Below are positions 33,304 to 42,213 of a stretch of 64,000 nucleotides of DNA, in pieces. This stretch comes from JAUVPB01 sp965223695. Lineage in GTDB: Bacteria; Actinomycetota; Thermoleophilia; Gaiellales; Gaiellaceae. The translations under genes and the position numbers were made by a program. The notes beneath the pieces were generated by a model. It was not told the DNA's origin, searched no databases, and worked only from the letters and a program-made list of their open reading frames with translations. Location: assembly GCA_965223695.1 (NCBI GenBank), contig CBDCXJ010000031.1, forward strand, positions 62,001 through 126,000. The letters are read 5' to 3'. Numbering within the stretch: position 1 is the first letter of the stretch; every line of letters begins with the position of its first letter.

Positions 33304-34856
33304 TACTCCCCCCCGCTGTCGTTCGCGGTCGCGCCGAGGGCCTGCCCCCCATCGGGCGGGTAGATGGCATCAGCGATTCGGCGGCGCTGTACCTTGCCGG
33401 TCGCCGTTCGCGGAATCGCGTCGAGGATGTGAATCGCAGCCGGCACCTTGAACGCAGCGAGTCGTTCCCGGCTGTGGCCGACGAGCTCTTCCTCAGTAAC
33501 GTCGGCGGCTAAAGAGACGGCGGCCCCGACGATTTCGCCGTACTTGTCGTCGGCCACGCCGAACGCGACCGCCTCGGCAACGGCCGGGTGCGTGAGCAGC
33601 GCCTCCTCGATCTCGAGTGGCGAGATGTTCTCGCCACCGCGCAGGATCATCTCCTTCAGCCGGCCGACCAGGCGGAGGTACCCGCCCGCGTCGATCGTTC
33701 CCTGGTCGCCCGTCCGGAACCAGCCGTCGAAGAACGACGCGTCGTTCGCCGCCGGATTCTCGAGGTAGCCGGGCGTGACACCGGGTCCACGGATACAGAC
33801 CTCACCCGCCTCACCCGCCTCGAGGAACCCCCCGCTCGCGTCGGCGATGGCGATCTCGGTTCCCGTGGCGACCCCGACCGACCCGACGATTCGCTCGGCC
33901 GGCGGAAGCGGGTTGGAGGACATCTGGTGACTCGCCTCGGTCATTCCGTAGGCCTCGAGCATCGGAACGCCGTAGCTTGCCTCGGCTCGCTCGAACAGCT
34001 CCGGGCTCAGCGCCGAGCTGCACGAGCGAGTGAAACGGAGCGCGTCGAGCGAGGCGCTCTCGTCAGCTCGATCGAGCAGCATGTGGTGCAGCGTCGGCCC
34101 GGCCGAGAACCAGGTCACCCGGTGCTCGGCGAGTTGCTGCCACACACGGCGCGGCGCGATTCGCCGCGGCGCGACGACGCTGCCGCCGCCGGCGAAGGCC
34201 GCGAGCGTCGAAGCCACCAGCCCGTGGATATGGAACAGCGGCATGACGCAGAGCGACACATCGTCGCCGCTCAGCTCGTAGAAGTCGGCGATCGTCTTCG
34301 CCGAGGCGACGAGATTGCGCTGCAGGAGTGGAACCTGCTTGGGACGGCTCGTCGTGCCGCTTGTGTGGAGGATCAGGGCGACGTCGTCCGTCCCACCGCT
34401 CGTCCGCAGCTCGCCCGGAGTAACGCGGGCTCCTTCGATCGCGAGCTCGAGCCGACCCGTGTCGCCACTCGCGGCCTCGACGAGGGGTGTGCCGGCGGGA
34501 ACCGATGCTCGCGCAGCCTGTCCCTCGCCGGCGGCGACCACGACGAGCCGCGGCGCGATGTCTCCGATATAGAAGGCGTACTCGTCGCTCGTGTATGCCG
34601 GGTTGAGCGGAGCGAACGCGGCGCCGAGGCTCGCGGTGGCGAGCATGCTCTTGACGCACTCCGGCCCGTTCGGCAGCACGAACGCGACCGTGTCGCCGCG
34701 TTCAACGCCCGCAGCGGCGAAGCTGCGCGCAAGCTCGTCTACCTCCGCGACGAGCTGCGATCGCGATGTCGTCAAGCCATCCTCCGGCGACACCAGTGCG
34801 GGCGCGTCGTCCGCACCGAGCCCGAGCAGGTCGTCGAGCGTCTCGACCCCTCCCAT
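33303..34856 (-). CDS. Acyl-CoA ligase, oxalate--CoA ligase-like
   Basis: 517 residues of the ANL superfamily, which activate a carboxylate with ATP and transfer it to CoA. LILHTSGTTSRPKQVPL is the phosphate-binding loop (near 165). YGMTEASHQMSSNPLPP near 300 is the A5 motif; the SHQMxSNPLP form matches plant/fungal oxalyl-CoA synthetases (AAE3/Pcs60). GWFRTGDQG, GRLKEMILRGGENISP and the catalytic Lys in PRTATGKVQRR are present. It starts two bases after the gcvPB stop and shares one base with the reductase gene. Oxalate is the best guess by motif only; other short acids are possible. Confidence 0.85.
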   Translation of the reverse strand: MGGVETLDDLLGLGADDAPALVSPEDGLTTSRSQLVAEVDELARSFAAAGVERGDTVAFVLPNGPECVKSMLATASLGAAFAPLNPAYTSDEYAFYIGDIAPRLVVVAAGEGQAARASVPAGTPLVEAASGDTGRLELAIEGARVTPGELRTSGGTDDVALILHTSGTTSRPKQVPLLQRNLVASAKTIADFYELSGDDVSLCVMPLFHIHGLVASTLAAFAGGGSVVAPRRIAPRRVWQQLAEHRVTWFSAGPTLHHMLLDRADESASLDALRFTRSCSSALSPELFERAEASYGVPMLEAYGMTEASHQMSSNPLPPAERIVGSVGVATGTEIAIADASGGFLEAGEAGEVCIRGPGVTPGYLENPAANDASFFDGWFRTGDQGTIDAGGYLRLVGRLKEMILRGGENISPLEIEEALLTHPAVAEAVAFGVADDKYGEIVGAAVSLAADVTEEELVGHSRERLAAFKVPAAIHILDAIPRTATGKVQRRRIADAIYPPDGGQALGATANDSGGE

Positions 34857-34858
34857 CG

Positions 34859-36310
34859 CTACTCGCTGCTCGGATGCTCGTCGAACTGGTAGCGAAGCAC
34901 CGGATGCTTCGTTGCCCGCACCTCGTCAAGGCGCCTGACCACGCGCGTGTGAGGCGCCTCGCGCAGCAGCTCGGGCGAGCTCTCGGCCTCCCGCGCGATC
35001 TCGCGCATAGCGTCGGCGAACGCGTCGAGCGTCTCCTTCGCCTCGGTCTCGGTCGGCTCGATCATCAGCGCCTCGGGCACGACCAGCGGGAAGTAGACCG
35101 TCGGCGGGTGGAACCCGTAGTCCATCAGCCGCTTGGCGATGTCGAGCGCCGTGACGTCGTGCTCCTTCTTCAGCGAGCGTGCCGAGGCAACGAACTCGTG
35201 CATGCACGTGCGCTCGTAGGGGACGTCGTAGTCCTCGGCGATCCGGGCCATCAGGTAGTTGGCGTTGAGAACGGCGACCTCTGACATCTCCCGCAGCGCT
35301 GGCCCGTAGCGACGAATGAACGCGTAGGAGCGAACGAAAACGCCGAAGGGGCCGCCAAAGCCGCGCACACGCCCGACCGACTCGGGGAGATCGTCGTTCC
35401 AGCTGAAGCGATCCCCGTCGCGCGCCACGATGGGCACCGGCAGGTACGGCGCGAGCGTGTCGCGCACGGCCACGGGCCCTCCGCCTGGCCCGCCGCCGCC
35501 ATGGGGCTGGCTGAAGGTCTTATGGAGGTTGATGTGGACGACGTCGAAGCCCATATCGCCGGGCCGTGAGATTCCGCAGACCGCGTTCAGGTTGGCGCCG
35601 TCGTAGTAGCAGAGCCCGCCTGCCTCGTGCACCGCGTCGGTGAGCTCGACGATGCCCTCCTCGAAGAGCCCGAGCGTCGAGGGGTTCGTGAGCATGAGCG
35701 CTGCCGTCCGCGCTCCGAGCTTGCCGCGAACATCGTCGAGGTCGACGTTGCCGCGGGCATCGCTCTTGACGCCGACGAGCTCGAGGCCGGCCATCGTGAC
35801 GCTCGCCGGGTTCGTGCCGTGTGCCGTGTCGGGTGCGAGCACCTCGACTCGGTCGTGCTCACCGCGCGCAGCGAGACAGGCCTTGATCAGCAGCAGCCCG
35901 GTGAGCTCGCCCTGCGAGCCGGCCGCCGGTTGGAGCGTCACGGCATCGAGACCCGTGATCTCGGCCAGGATCTCCTGCAGCCTCCACATCAGCTCGAGGG
36001 CACCCTGACACCCATCCTCCTCCTGGTGGGGGTGCAGGTCGCGGAAGCCCGGGAAGTCGACGACGCGCTCGTTGGCGCGCGGGTTGTGCTTCATCGTGCA
36101 GGAGCCAAGCGGGTAGAAGCCGGTGTCGATGCCGAAGTTCCGCGTCGAGAGCTCGGTGAAGTGACGCACGAGATCGGGCTCCGAGATCTCGGGCAGACGC
36201 GGTGGCGTGGCGCGCCTGAGCTCGGCTGGAACCTGGGCGCGCGCGACCTGCGGGCGCGGAGGCCGGCCGGCACGACGCCCAGCGCGCGAGCGCTCGTAGA
36301 CGAGCTTCAC
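34859..36310 (-). CDS. gcvPB: Glycine dehydrogenase (decarboxylating) subunit 2
   Basis: 483 residues from GTG 36310. It is the PLP-carrying half of the split P protein, which decarboxylates glycine and passes the aminomethyl group to GcvH. The PLP lysine is Lys264 in VHINLHKTFSQPHGGGGPG. YPLGSCTMKHNPR and QPAAGSQGELTG are other family blocks. The GTG overlaps the gcvPA stop by four bases (GTGA). The open frame running further upstream is a shadow of gcvPA. Confidence 0.96.
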   Translation of the reverse strand: MKLVYERSRAGRRAGRPPRPQVARAQVPAELRRATPPRLPEISEPDLVRHFTELSTRNFGIDTGFYPLGSCTMKHNPRANERVVDFPGFRDLHPHQEEDGCQGALELMWRLQEILAEITGLDAVTLQPAAGSQGELTGLLLIKACLAARGEHDRVEVLAPDTAHGTNPASVTMAGLELVGVKSDARGNVDLDDVRGKLGARTAALMLTNPSTLGLFEEGIVELTDAVHEAGGLCYYDGANLNAVCGISRPGDMGFDVVHINLHKTFSQPHGGGGPGGGPVAVRDTLAPYLPVPIVARDGDRFSWNDDLPESVGRVRGFGGPFGVFVRSYAFIRRYGPALREMSEVAVLNANYLMARIAEDYDVPYERTCMHEFVASARSLKKEHDVTALDIAKRLMDYGFHPPTVYFPLVVPEALMIEPTETEAKETLDAFADAMREIAREAESSPELLREAPHTRVVRRLDEVRATKHPVLRYQFDEHPSSE

Positions 36311-37635
36311 GCGCCGACCTCGTCGAGCACCTCGGCAAGACGCTCGATGTCGGCGAGCGTGCGTCGCTCCGTGAGGGCGATCATCAGCGCGTCCTCGTGC
36401 GCCGGGTAATCGCGGCCGAGGGCGTAGCCCGGGTGAACGCCGAGCTTGCGCGCGTCGGCGACCACATCCGCCGCCGGGCGCCGACATCGGATCGCGAACT
36501 CGCGGAAGGTCGGGCGATCGAAGGCGAGCGGGCGGGCGAGCCGCTCCTTCGCGTGCTCGGCGAGCGACATCGAAACCTCACCCACTTCGAGCAGTCCTTG
36601 AGGACCGAGCCAGCAAAGGTAGACGAGGCCCGCGAGAGCGAGCAGCGTCTGGTTCGTTGTGATGTTCGACGTCGCCTTCTCGCGCCGGATGTGCTGCTCA
36701 CGGGTCTGCAAGGCGAGCACGTAGGCGCGCTTGCCCTCGAGGTCGAGGGTCTCGCCGACCAGCCGTCCTGGCAGCTTGCGCACGAACTCCTGCCGGGTAG
36801 CAAGGAAGCCGTAGTGCGGCCCGCCGAACGATTGTGCGTTGCCCGCCGATTGACCTTCACCGATCGCGAGGGCGCACCCGTAGGCACCGGGCGCCTCGAG
36901 CGCTCCGAGCGAGAGGAGATCCACCTGAGCCACCGGAAGGGCGCCCGCCTCGGCGGCGGCGTCGGCCAGCTGCGGCGCGGGCTCCAGGCAGCCGAGGAAA
37001 TTGGGCTGGGCAAAGATCACCGCGGCAGCGTCGACCGCCGCCTCCGCAACGTCGGCGGGATCGGTCGTTCCGTTCGCGTGGGCCACCTCGACCACCTCGA
37101 GACCGAACCCGGGCGCGAACGTCTGCACGACGTGGCGTGTCTGTGGGTTGAGTGTCTCGGTCACCACGACCTTCGAGCGACCCGTCACGTTCCTCGCGAG
37201 GAAACAGGCGTCGGCGGCAACTGTGTGCCCGTCGTAGCCCGACGCGTTCGAGACGTCGAGGCCAGTGAGCTCACAGATCGCCGACTGGTACTCGAAGATC
37301 GCCTGTAGAACGCCCTGGCTCATTTCGGGCTGGTACGGCGTGTAGGCGGTGAGGAGCTCACCGCGCTGCAGAACCGCGTCGACAACAGCCGGCACGTAGT
37401 GGTCGTAAATACCGGCGCCGAGGAAGCTGAGCTCGCGACCGGTATCGACGTTTCGCGAGGCGAGCTCGCCCAGATGCGTGACCAGCTCTTGCTCGGTCAG
37501 CGCCGGCTCGAGGTCGAGCTCGCGGTCGAGCCGAACCGCCGCCGGAAGCTCCGAGAACAGCTCGTCGATGCTCGAGACGCCGATGGCGTCGAGCATCTCG
37601 GCGCGATCCTCGGGCGTGAGCGAGAGAAAGCTCAC
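36307..37635 (-). CDS. gcvPA: Glycine dehydrogenase (decarboxylating) subunit 1
   Basis: 442 residues from GTG 37635, overlapping the gcvH stop by four bases. It is the partner half of the two-subunit P protein; it keeps the fold but not the PLP lysine. Family blocks: FLGAGIYDHYVPAVVD, TAYTPYQPEMSQGVLQ, EYQSAICELTGLDVSNAS and FGGPHYGFLATR. Together with GcvPB it would form the heterotetramer found in many Gram-positive bacteria. Confidence 0.96.
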   Translation of the reverse strand: MSFLSLTPEDRAEMLDAIGVSSIDELFSELPAAVRLDRELDLEPALTEQELVTHLGELASRNVDTGRELSFLGAGIYDHYVPAVVDAVLQRGELLTAYTPYQPEMSQGVLQAIFEYQSAICELTGLDVSNASGYDGHTVAADACFLARNVTGRSKVVVTETLNPQTRHVVQTFAPGFGLEVVEVAHANGTTDPADVAEAAVDAAAVIFAQPNFLGCLEPAPQLADAAAEAGALPVAQVDLLSLGALEAPGAYGCALAIGEGQSAGNAQSFGGPHYGFLATRQEFVRKLPGRLVGETLDLEGKRAYVLALQTREQHIRREKATSNITTNQTLLALAGLVYLCWLGPQGLLEVGEVSMSLAEHAKERLARPLAFDRPTFREFAIRCRRPAADVVADARKLGVHPGYALGRDYPAHEDALMIALTERRTLADIERLAEVLDEVGA

Positions 37636-38021
37636 TGCTCGGCGACCCAGGCCTTGTACGCCGCTGCGTCGAGGAGCTCGGCGAGCTCATCGGAGTTCGA
37701 GAGCTCGATCCGAATCAGCCACCCGTCGCCGTAAGGGGCTTCGTTGATCAGCTCGGGTGCGTCGACGACAAGCTGGTTGACCTCGGCCACTGAGCCCGAA
37801 AGAGGCGAGATAAGCTCGGAAACGGCCTTCACCGACTCGACCTCGCCATAGCTCGAGCCAGCTGCGATCACGTCGCCTACGGCGGGCGGCTCGAAGTGAA
37901 CAACCTCGCCCAGCGCATCCTGTGCGTGCCAGCTGATCCCGAGGGCGGCCACGGCATCCCCGACGCGCGCCCAGTCGTGCTCGCGGTTGTACAGCAGGTC
38001 GTCGGGGTAGCTCTCAGACAT
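37632..38021 (-). CDS. gcvH: Glycine cleavage system H protein
   Basis: 129 residues. The lipoyl-carrier protein shuttling the aminomethyl group between the P, T and L proteins. The lipoylated residue is Lys65 in GEVESVKAVSEL, with the preceding LGEVVHFEPPAVGD strand typical of the family. ATG 38021 overlaps the gcvT stop by eight bases. No L protein or lipoate synthesis gene is in the window. Confidence 0.96.
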   Translation of the reverse strand: MSESYPDDLLYNREHDWARVGDAVAALGISWHAQDALGEVVHFEPPAVGDVIAAGSSYGEVESVKAVSELISPLSGSVAEVNQLVVDAPELINEAPYGDGWLIRIELSNSDELAELLDAAAYKAWVAEQ

Positions 38022-39051
38022 CGTCTGGCTCCTCTTTGCGGTAGATGGGCTTCTCGACTATGACGGCGCGCCGGTGCCGCCCACGGATGTCGACGACCAC
38101 CTCCGAGCCGGGCTCCGAGCACTCGGCCGAGACGTAGGCAAGGCCGATCCCGACGTCGAGCATCGGCGAGTATGCGCCCGAGCTCACCGTCCCGCCACCG
38201 ACGAGCGACATCCCCGCGCGAGCGAGCCCCTTGTCGCGCAACACGAAGGCCACCAGCTTCTCCTCGGGCCCGGCGTCGCGAATCGTGGCGAGCGCGTCGG
38301 AGCCGGTGAACTGCTTGTCGCGTGCGACAGCCCAGCCTAGACCAGCCGAGTAAGGGTCGCGCTCGGGTGTTAGATCCTGACCGTGAAGCGGGTAACAAAC
38401 CTCGAGCCGCAGCGTGTCTCGTGCTCCCAGACCGCACGGAACTACGCCGCGCTCGATGACGCGCGCCCAGAGCTCGCCGGCGTCATCGGCCTGGCAGATG
38501 AGCTCGCAACCGTGCTCGCCCGTGTAGCCGGTGCCGGCGGCGATGCACGGCACACCGACGACCGTTTCTTCACGCCAGCTGAATCGCTCGAGCTCGATCC
38601 CGAGCAAGCCGAGCGCGTCGGGTCCCTGAACCGCCAGCATCGCTGTCTCGTCGCTGACGTCGCGCACCGGCGGGAGCCGCGCCATGTCGACCTCGCGATT
38701 GGCGGCATTGACCACGAGCAGGTACGAGTCGCTCTCGCGTCGGTACGCGATGAGATCGTCGACGACGCCGCCGGCGTCGTTGGTCAAGAGCGTGTACTGG
38801 GCCTCGCCGGCGACGATCCGATCGAGGTCGTTGCTCAGATGCCGCTGGAGCTCGTCGTGGGCGGTCGGCGTCTCGAGCTCGAATCGCCCCATGTGCGAGA
38901 CGTCGAAGACGCCCGCCGACGTGCGCACTGCGCGGTGCTCGTCCACGATCGACGCGTACTGGACCGGCATCTCCCAGCCGGCGAAGGGCACGAACCGCGC
39001 CTCGAGAGCCTCGTGCTGCTCGAACAGTGGCGTACGCCGGAGGTCGTTCAC
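38014..39051 (-). CDS. gcvT: Aminomethyltransferase (glycine cleavage T protein)
   Basis: 345 residues from GTG 39051. It transfers the one-carbon unit from GcvH to tetrahydrofolate and releases ammonia. Typical blocks: PFAGWEMPVQY, GVFDVSHMGRFEL, the folate-site Asp in YTLLTNDAGGVVDDLI, YTGEHGCELIC and RDTLRLEVCYPLHGQDL. First gene of the gcv series and 71 nt after the ftsZ stop. The gap is too short for a glycine riboswitch but contains the conserved 14-nt core of the dispersed element (39064-39078). Confidence 0.96.
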   Translation of the reverse strand: MNDLRRTPLFEQHEALEARFVPFAGWEMPVQYASIVDEHRAVRTSAGVFDVSHMGRFELETPTAHDELQRHLSNDLDRIVAGEAQYTLLTNDAGGVVDDLIAYRRESDSYLLVVNAANREVDMARLPPVRDVSDETAMLAVQGPDALGLLGIELERFSWREETVVGVPCIAAGTGYTGEHGCELICQADDAGELWARVIERGVVPCGLGARDTLRLEVCYPLHGQDLTPERDPYSAGLGWAVARDKQFTGSDALATIRDAGPEEKLVAFVLRDKGLARAGMSLVGGGTVSSGAYSPMLDVGIGLAYVSAECSEPGSEVVVDIRGRHRRAVIVEKPIYRKEEPDDV

Positions 39052-39063
39052 AGCGAGCGCATC

Positions 39064-39078
39064 CTAGATGGTTGATTC
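39064..39078 (-). repeat. Core of dispersed element, copy upstream of gcvT
   Basis: On the minus strand GAATCAACCATCTAG, identical over the 14-base core to 60767-60780 and one mismatch from copy 1. It ends 12 nt before the gcvT GTG. On the minus strand TAGGAT overlaps its end and could be a -10 box, which would make gcvT nearly leaderless; that is speculative. Confidence 0.5.
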
Positions 39079-39122
39079 TCTGCCTCGGCCGATCGACCAG
39101 ATCGCCCGCCGCTGCCGGTCGG

Positions 39123-40256
39123 TCAGTCGGTGTCGCGCAGAAACGACGGCACTTCGAGCACTTCTGATGGGATCTCGAAACCGCCCGAGTCGCGGCTCGC
39201 CTCGCGGCCCGTCGGTGCCGGTGCGCGGCGGGTCCGCTCGCCGCGCGGAGCTCGTTCGGCTCGCTCAGAGCGCTCACCGCGATCGCGAGCTCCGCGATCT
39301 CTGCGCAGGCGCGCATCGAAGCCGGTCGCGATGACGGTGACGCGAATCTCCTCATCAGCGGTGTCGTCGATCACGGCGCCAAAGATCACGTTCGCGTTGC
39401 GGTCCGCCGCGCCTGTCACGACTTCCGCGGCCTCGTTGACCTCGAAGAGACCGACATCGGACCCACCGGTGATGTTCAGGAGGATGCCCGTCGCGCCTTC
39501 GACCGACGCCTCGAGCAGCGGCGAGGAAACGGCGGCCTTGGCGGCCTCGGTGGCTCGGTTCTCGCCCGACGCCGTGCCAATGCCCATCAGGGCTGAGCCG
39601 GCGTCGCGCATGATCGTGCGCACGTCGGCGAAGTCGAGATTCACCATGCCCGGAACCGTGATCAGGTCGGTGATCCCCTGCACGCCCTGACGAAGGATGT
39701 CGTCGGCGATGCGAAAAGCGTCCACGATCGACGTCTTCTTCTCGACGACCGTCAGAAGCCGGTCGTTCGGGATGATGATCAGCGTGTCGACGTTTTCCTG
39801 CAGGTTCCGGATTCCGTGCTCGGCCTGGTCGGCGCGACGCTGCCCCTCGAACTCGAACGGCTTCGTCACCACACCGACGGTCAGCGCCTCGAGCTCACGA
39901 GCGATGCTCGCGATCACCGGAGCTGCACCGGTCCCTGTCCCGCCACCCTCACCGGCTGTCACGAAGATCATGTCCGCGCCCTTGAGGGTCTCCTTAAGCT
40001 CGTCGCGGCTCTCCATCGCTGCCTGATACCCCACGTCGGGGTCGGCGCCGGCGCCCAGACCTCGTGTCACCTCGGCACCGATATGGAGCTTCACGTCGGC
40101 ATCGCACATCAGCAACGCCTGCGCGTCGGTGTTCACGGCTATGAACTCGACACCCTTGAGCCCGGCGTCGACCATGCGGTTCACCGCGTTGGTCCCGCCG
40201 CCGCCGACCCCGACCACTTTGATGACTGCCAGGTAGTTCCCTGCGTGCTCTCTCAC
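39123..40256 (-). CDS. ftsZ: Cell division protein FtsZ
   Basis: Tubulin-like GTPase that forms the division ring. 377 residues from GTG 40256, which has AAGGGG about 8 nt upstream; the TTG two codons earlier is too close to it. Motifs: KVVGVGGGGTNAVNRM, the GTP-binding signature GGGTGTGAAPV, and NLDFADVRTIM. After the conserved core a basic Arg/Gly linker (about 315-355) leads to the C-terminal peptide EIPSEVLEVPSFLRDTD, which binds partners such as SepF or FtsW. No ftsA is nearby, as expected in Actinobacteria. Confidence 0.97.
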   Translation of the reverse strand: MREHAGNYLAVIKVVGVGGGGTNAVNRMVDAGLKGVEFIAVNTDAQALLMCDADVKLHIGAEVTRGLGAGADPDVGYQAAMESRDELKETLKGADMIFVTAGEGGGTGTGAAPVIASIARELEALTVGVVTKPFEFEGQRRADQAEHGIRNLQENVDTLIIIPNDRLLTVVEKKTSIVDAFRIADDILRQGVQGITDLITVPGMVNLDFADVRTIMRDAGSALMGIGTASGENRATEAAKAAVSSPLLEASVEGATGILLNITGGSDVGLFEVNEAAEVVTGAADRNANVIFGAVIDDTADEEIRVTVIATGFDARLRRDRGARDRGERSERAERAPRGERTRRAPAPTGREASRDSGGFEIPSEVLEVPSFLRDTD

Positions 40257-40316
40257 GGTCAAGTCCCCTTCACCTAAAGTCCCATATACCTGAAGCTCAA
40301 CACGAGCGTGCGCCTC

Positions 40317-40345
40317 AGCCTACGCCCCTCGCAACTCTATGTCAA
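40317..40345 (-). promoter_or_regulatory. Promoter for ftsZ
   Basis: On the minus strand TTGACA (40345-40340) and TAGGCT (40322-40317) are separated by 17 nt and lie about 60 nt upstream of the ftsZ start, in the only sizeable gap (117 nt) of the distal dcw cluster. This suggests ftsZ, and possibly the gcv genes beyond it, can be transcribed apart from the mraZ promoter. Confidence 0.6.
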
Positions 40346-40379
40346 ACATCCCATTTGCAGGGCAATTACAGTTCGAAGT

Positions 40380-41270
40380 CTAACCCTCAGGCTCTGCCTT
40401 GAGGGTTGAGGATACTTTCTCTGCCCACGACGCCACAGGACGCTCGGGAACGCTCACGTCGAGGTAAGCAAGCGTCCGAGCCTCGGCTCGCGGCAGGCTG
40501 CGCAGGACGCGCGCCGCGACGGCTCCTTTCAATCGGAGCGATTCGGCCTCACCGAGTCTCACCTCGATGCCATTCGCTTCGCCGACTATCAGCGTCAACT
40601 CGTCGACGTTGCCGCGGGCCGACACGACCTTGAGCGGGAAGGGCTCGGGCAGCCTCGCGATCGCGCTCGCGGCCGCGAGCGCTGTTGAGCTTCGCATCAC
40701 GTCGCCCGGCTCATGAGAAGTACCCGCCGGGATCCAGACCCGTGGCAGCGCCGGGGATGCGCTCGGCTTGATCGCCTCGAGCACGTGGCCGCGACTCGAT
40801 ACGACCCAGGCGCCCGGCCCGGAGCGAACGACGGCCACCGGCTCGTGCGGCACCACCTTGACATTGAGCGTGCTCGGGAAGTCTCGGTCAACCCGGACGG
40901 CCAACACGTAGGGCACGGCTCGAGCAAGCGCCTGCACCTCTGACGTGCCGAGCGAGACGAGACTCTCCCCGGCCAGCGGTGCGAGTGCCTGCTCGACATC
41001 ACCCGTGAGCTCGGCGGACGCGCCGGTCACGACAACATGCTTGATCGAGAACGTGCCCGTCCAGTCGACCAGGCCGTAGCTCAGCAGGGCCAGCGCGCAG
41101 GCAACCAGCGCCACAACGACCAGGAGCACCGGACTCGGGCCGCTCGGACTCGCCGGTATCGCCTGACGCGGACGGGCGCTAGATGGTGCGGTCGCCGGTG
41201 AGCGGAGCGCGTACGAGGAGCCGTGCGTGGAGGCCGGCGCGGGGACAGGCGTCACTGCACGTGTGTCCAC
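40380..41270 (-). CDS. ftsQ: Cell division protein FtsQ/DivIB
   Basis: 296 residues from GTG 41270. A Pro/Ser-rich cytoplasmic tail, one membrane helix (about 47-68, VLLVVVALVACALALLSYGLV), then the POTRA domain (IKHVVVTGASAELTGDVEQAL) and the beta domain (VPHEPVAVVRSGPGAWVVSSRGHVLE). It links the early ring to the FtsL/FtsI/FtsW peptidoglycan machinery. It sits between murB (37 nt gap) and the ftsZ promoter, the standard position. Confidence 0.92.
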   Translation of the reverse strand: MDTRAVTPVPAPASTHGSSYALRSPATAPSSARPRQAIPASPSGPSPVLLVVVALVACALALLSYGLVDWTGTFSIKHVVVTGASAELTGDVEQALAPLAGESLVSLGTSEVQALARAVPYVLAVRVDRDFPSTLNVKVVPHEPVAVVRSGPGAWVVSSRGHVLEAIKPSASPALPRVWIPAGTSHEPGDVMRSSTALAAASAIARLPEPFPLKVVSARGNVDELTLIVGEANGIEVRLGEAESLRLKGAVAARVLRSLPRAEARTLAYLDVSVPERPVASWAEKVSSTLKAEPEG

Positions 41271-41307
41271 GCGTCGAAGTTCGCCCCACCCCGCGTCGAT
41301 CCTGCGC

Positions 41308-42213
41308 TCACGGCGTGGGTTCGAGCAGCTCCGCGGGCGGCCACGAGCTGTCTGGACCGGGCGGCCCGAGGAACTGCACCTCTGGCTCGAGGAGGAGCCC
41401 CAGACTCTCTTGTACCCGCCCGCGCGCGAGGCGGATCAGTGCGAGCGCATCGGCGCTGGTTGCCCGACCGGCATTCTCGATGAAATTGGCGTGCTTGGGA
41501 GAGATCTGCGCGCCGCCGTGCCTGTGCCCTCGCAACCCTGCCTCGTCGATCGCGCGACCGGCGCCGAGGTCGTCGCGAGGGTTCTTGAAGACGCTGCCAA
41601 AGGTGCGTCGATTGGTTGGTTGCGAGGCCTTACGCGCCGCCTGCATCTCGGCGACCGTCTCCCGTATCGCGTCGACTGGCGCGGGCGCGAGCGTGAACTC
41701 GGCTCGGGCCACGACTTCGCCGTGGCGCAGCGCCGAGCGCCGGTAGGCGAGGCCGAGCTGCGCGTTGCTGCGCCAGCGCGCGCGCTGGACGTCGACCACG
41801 AGCGCTCGCTCGAGGACGCTCGCGATGTCGCCCCCGTATGCGCCGGCGTTCATCCAGACGCTGCCGCCGACCGTTCCGGGGATCGCGCAAACGAACTCTA
41901 TGCCCGAGAGCTCGGCCGCCCGCGCGCGGTGGAGGCACACAGCGAGCGACGCGCCGCCCCCGGCGTACAGAGTCGAGCCGTTCACAGACACGTCGGCGAG
42001 CTCGCCGACGAGCCGCACCACGACGCCTGGGAAACCCTCGTCGGCGACGAGAACGTTCGAGCCCAGACCAATGACGGCGAAGGGCACACCTTCGTCCCGA
42101 GCAAGCCGGATGGCGGCGGCGATCTCGTCGGGCGTCCGTACCTCCGCGAAGTACCGAGCCGGCCCCCCGGTGCCCAGAGTCGTCAGTCGCGCGAGCGGAA
42201 TGCCCTCGTTCAT
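41308..42213 (-). CDS. murB: UDP-N-acetylenolpyruvoylglucosamine reductase
   Basis: 301 residues from ATG 42213, overlapping the murC stop by four bases (ATGA); the frame further upstream is a shadow of murC. An FAD enzyme that reduces UDP-GlcNAc-enolpyruvate with NADPH to UDP-MurNAc. Blocks: TTLGTGGPARYF, VIGLGSNVLVADEGFPG, IPGTVGGSVWMNAGAYGGD, and RTFGSVFKNP with the catalytic Ser region. GLRGHRHGGAQISPKHANFIEN is the conserved C-terminal motif. Confidence 0.96.
   Translation of the reverse strand: MNEGIPLARLTTLGTGGPARYFAEVRTPDEIAAAIRLARDEGVPFAVIGLGSNVLVADEGFPGVVVRLVGELADVSVNGSTLYAGGGASLAVCLHRARAAELSGIEFVCAIPGTVGGSVWMNAGAYGGDIASVLERALVVDVQRARWRSNAQLGLAYRRSALRHGEVVARAEFTLAPAPVDAIRETVAEMQAARKASQPTNRRTFGSVFKNPRDDLGAGRAIDEAGLRGHRHGGAQISPKHANFIENAGRATSADALALIRLARGRVQESLGLLLEPEVQFLGPPGPDSSWPPAELLEPTP

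Noticed and set aside
39052..39122. Glycine riboswitch upstream of gcvT
   Set aside because: The gap is only 71 nt and lacks the two aptamer folds; a tandem glycine riboswitch needs well over 100 nt.
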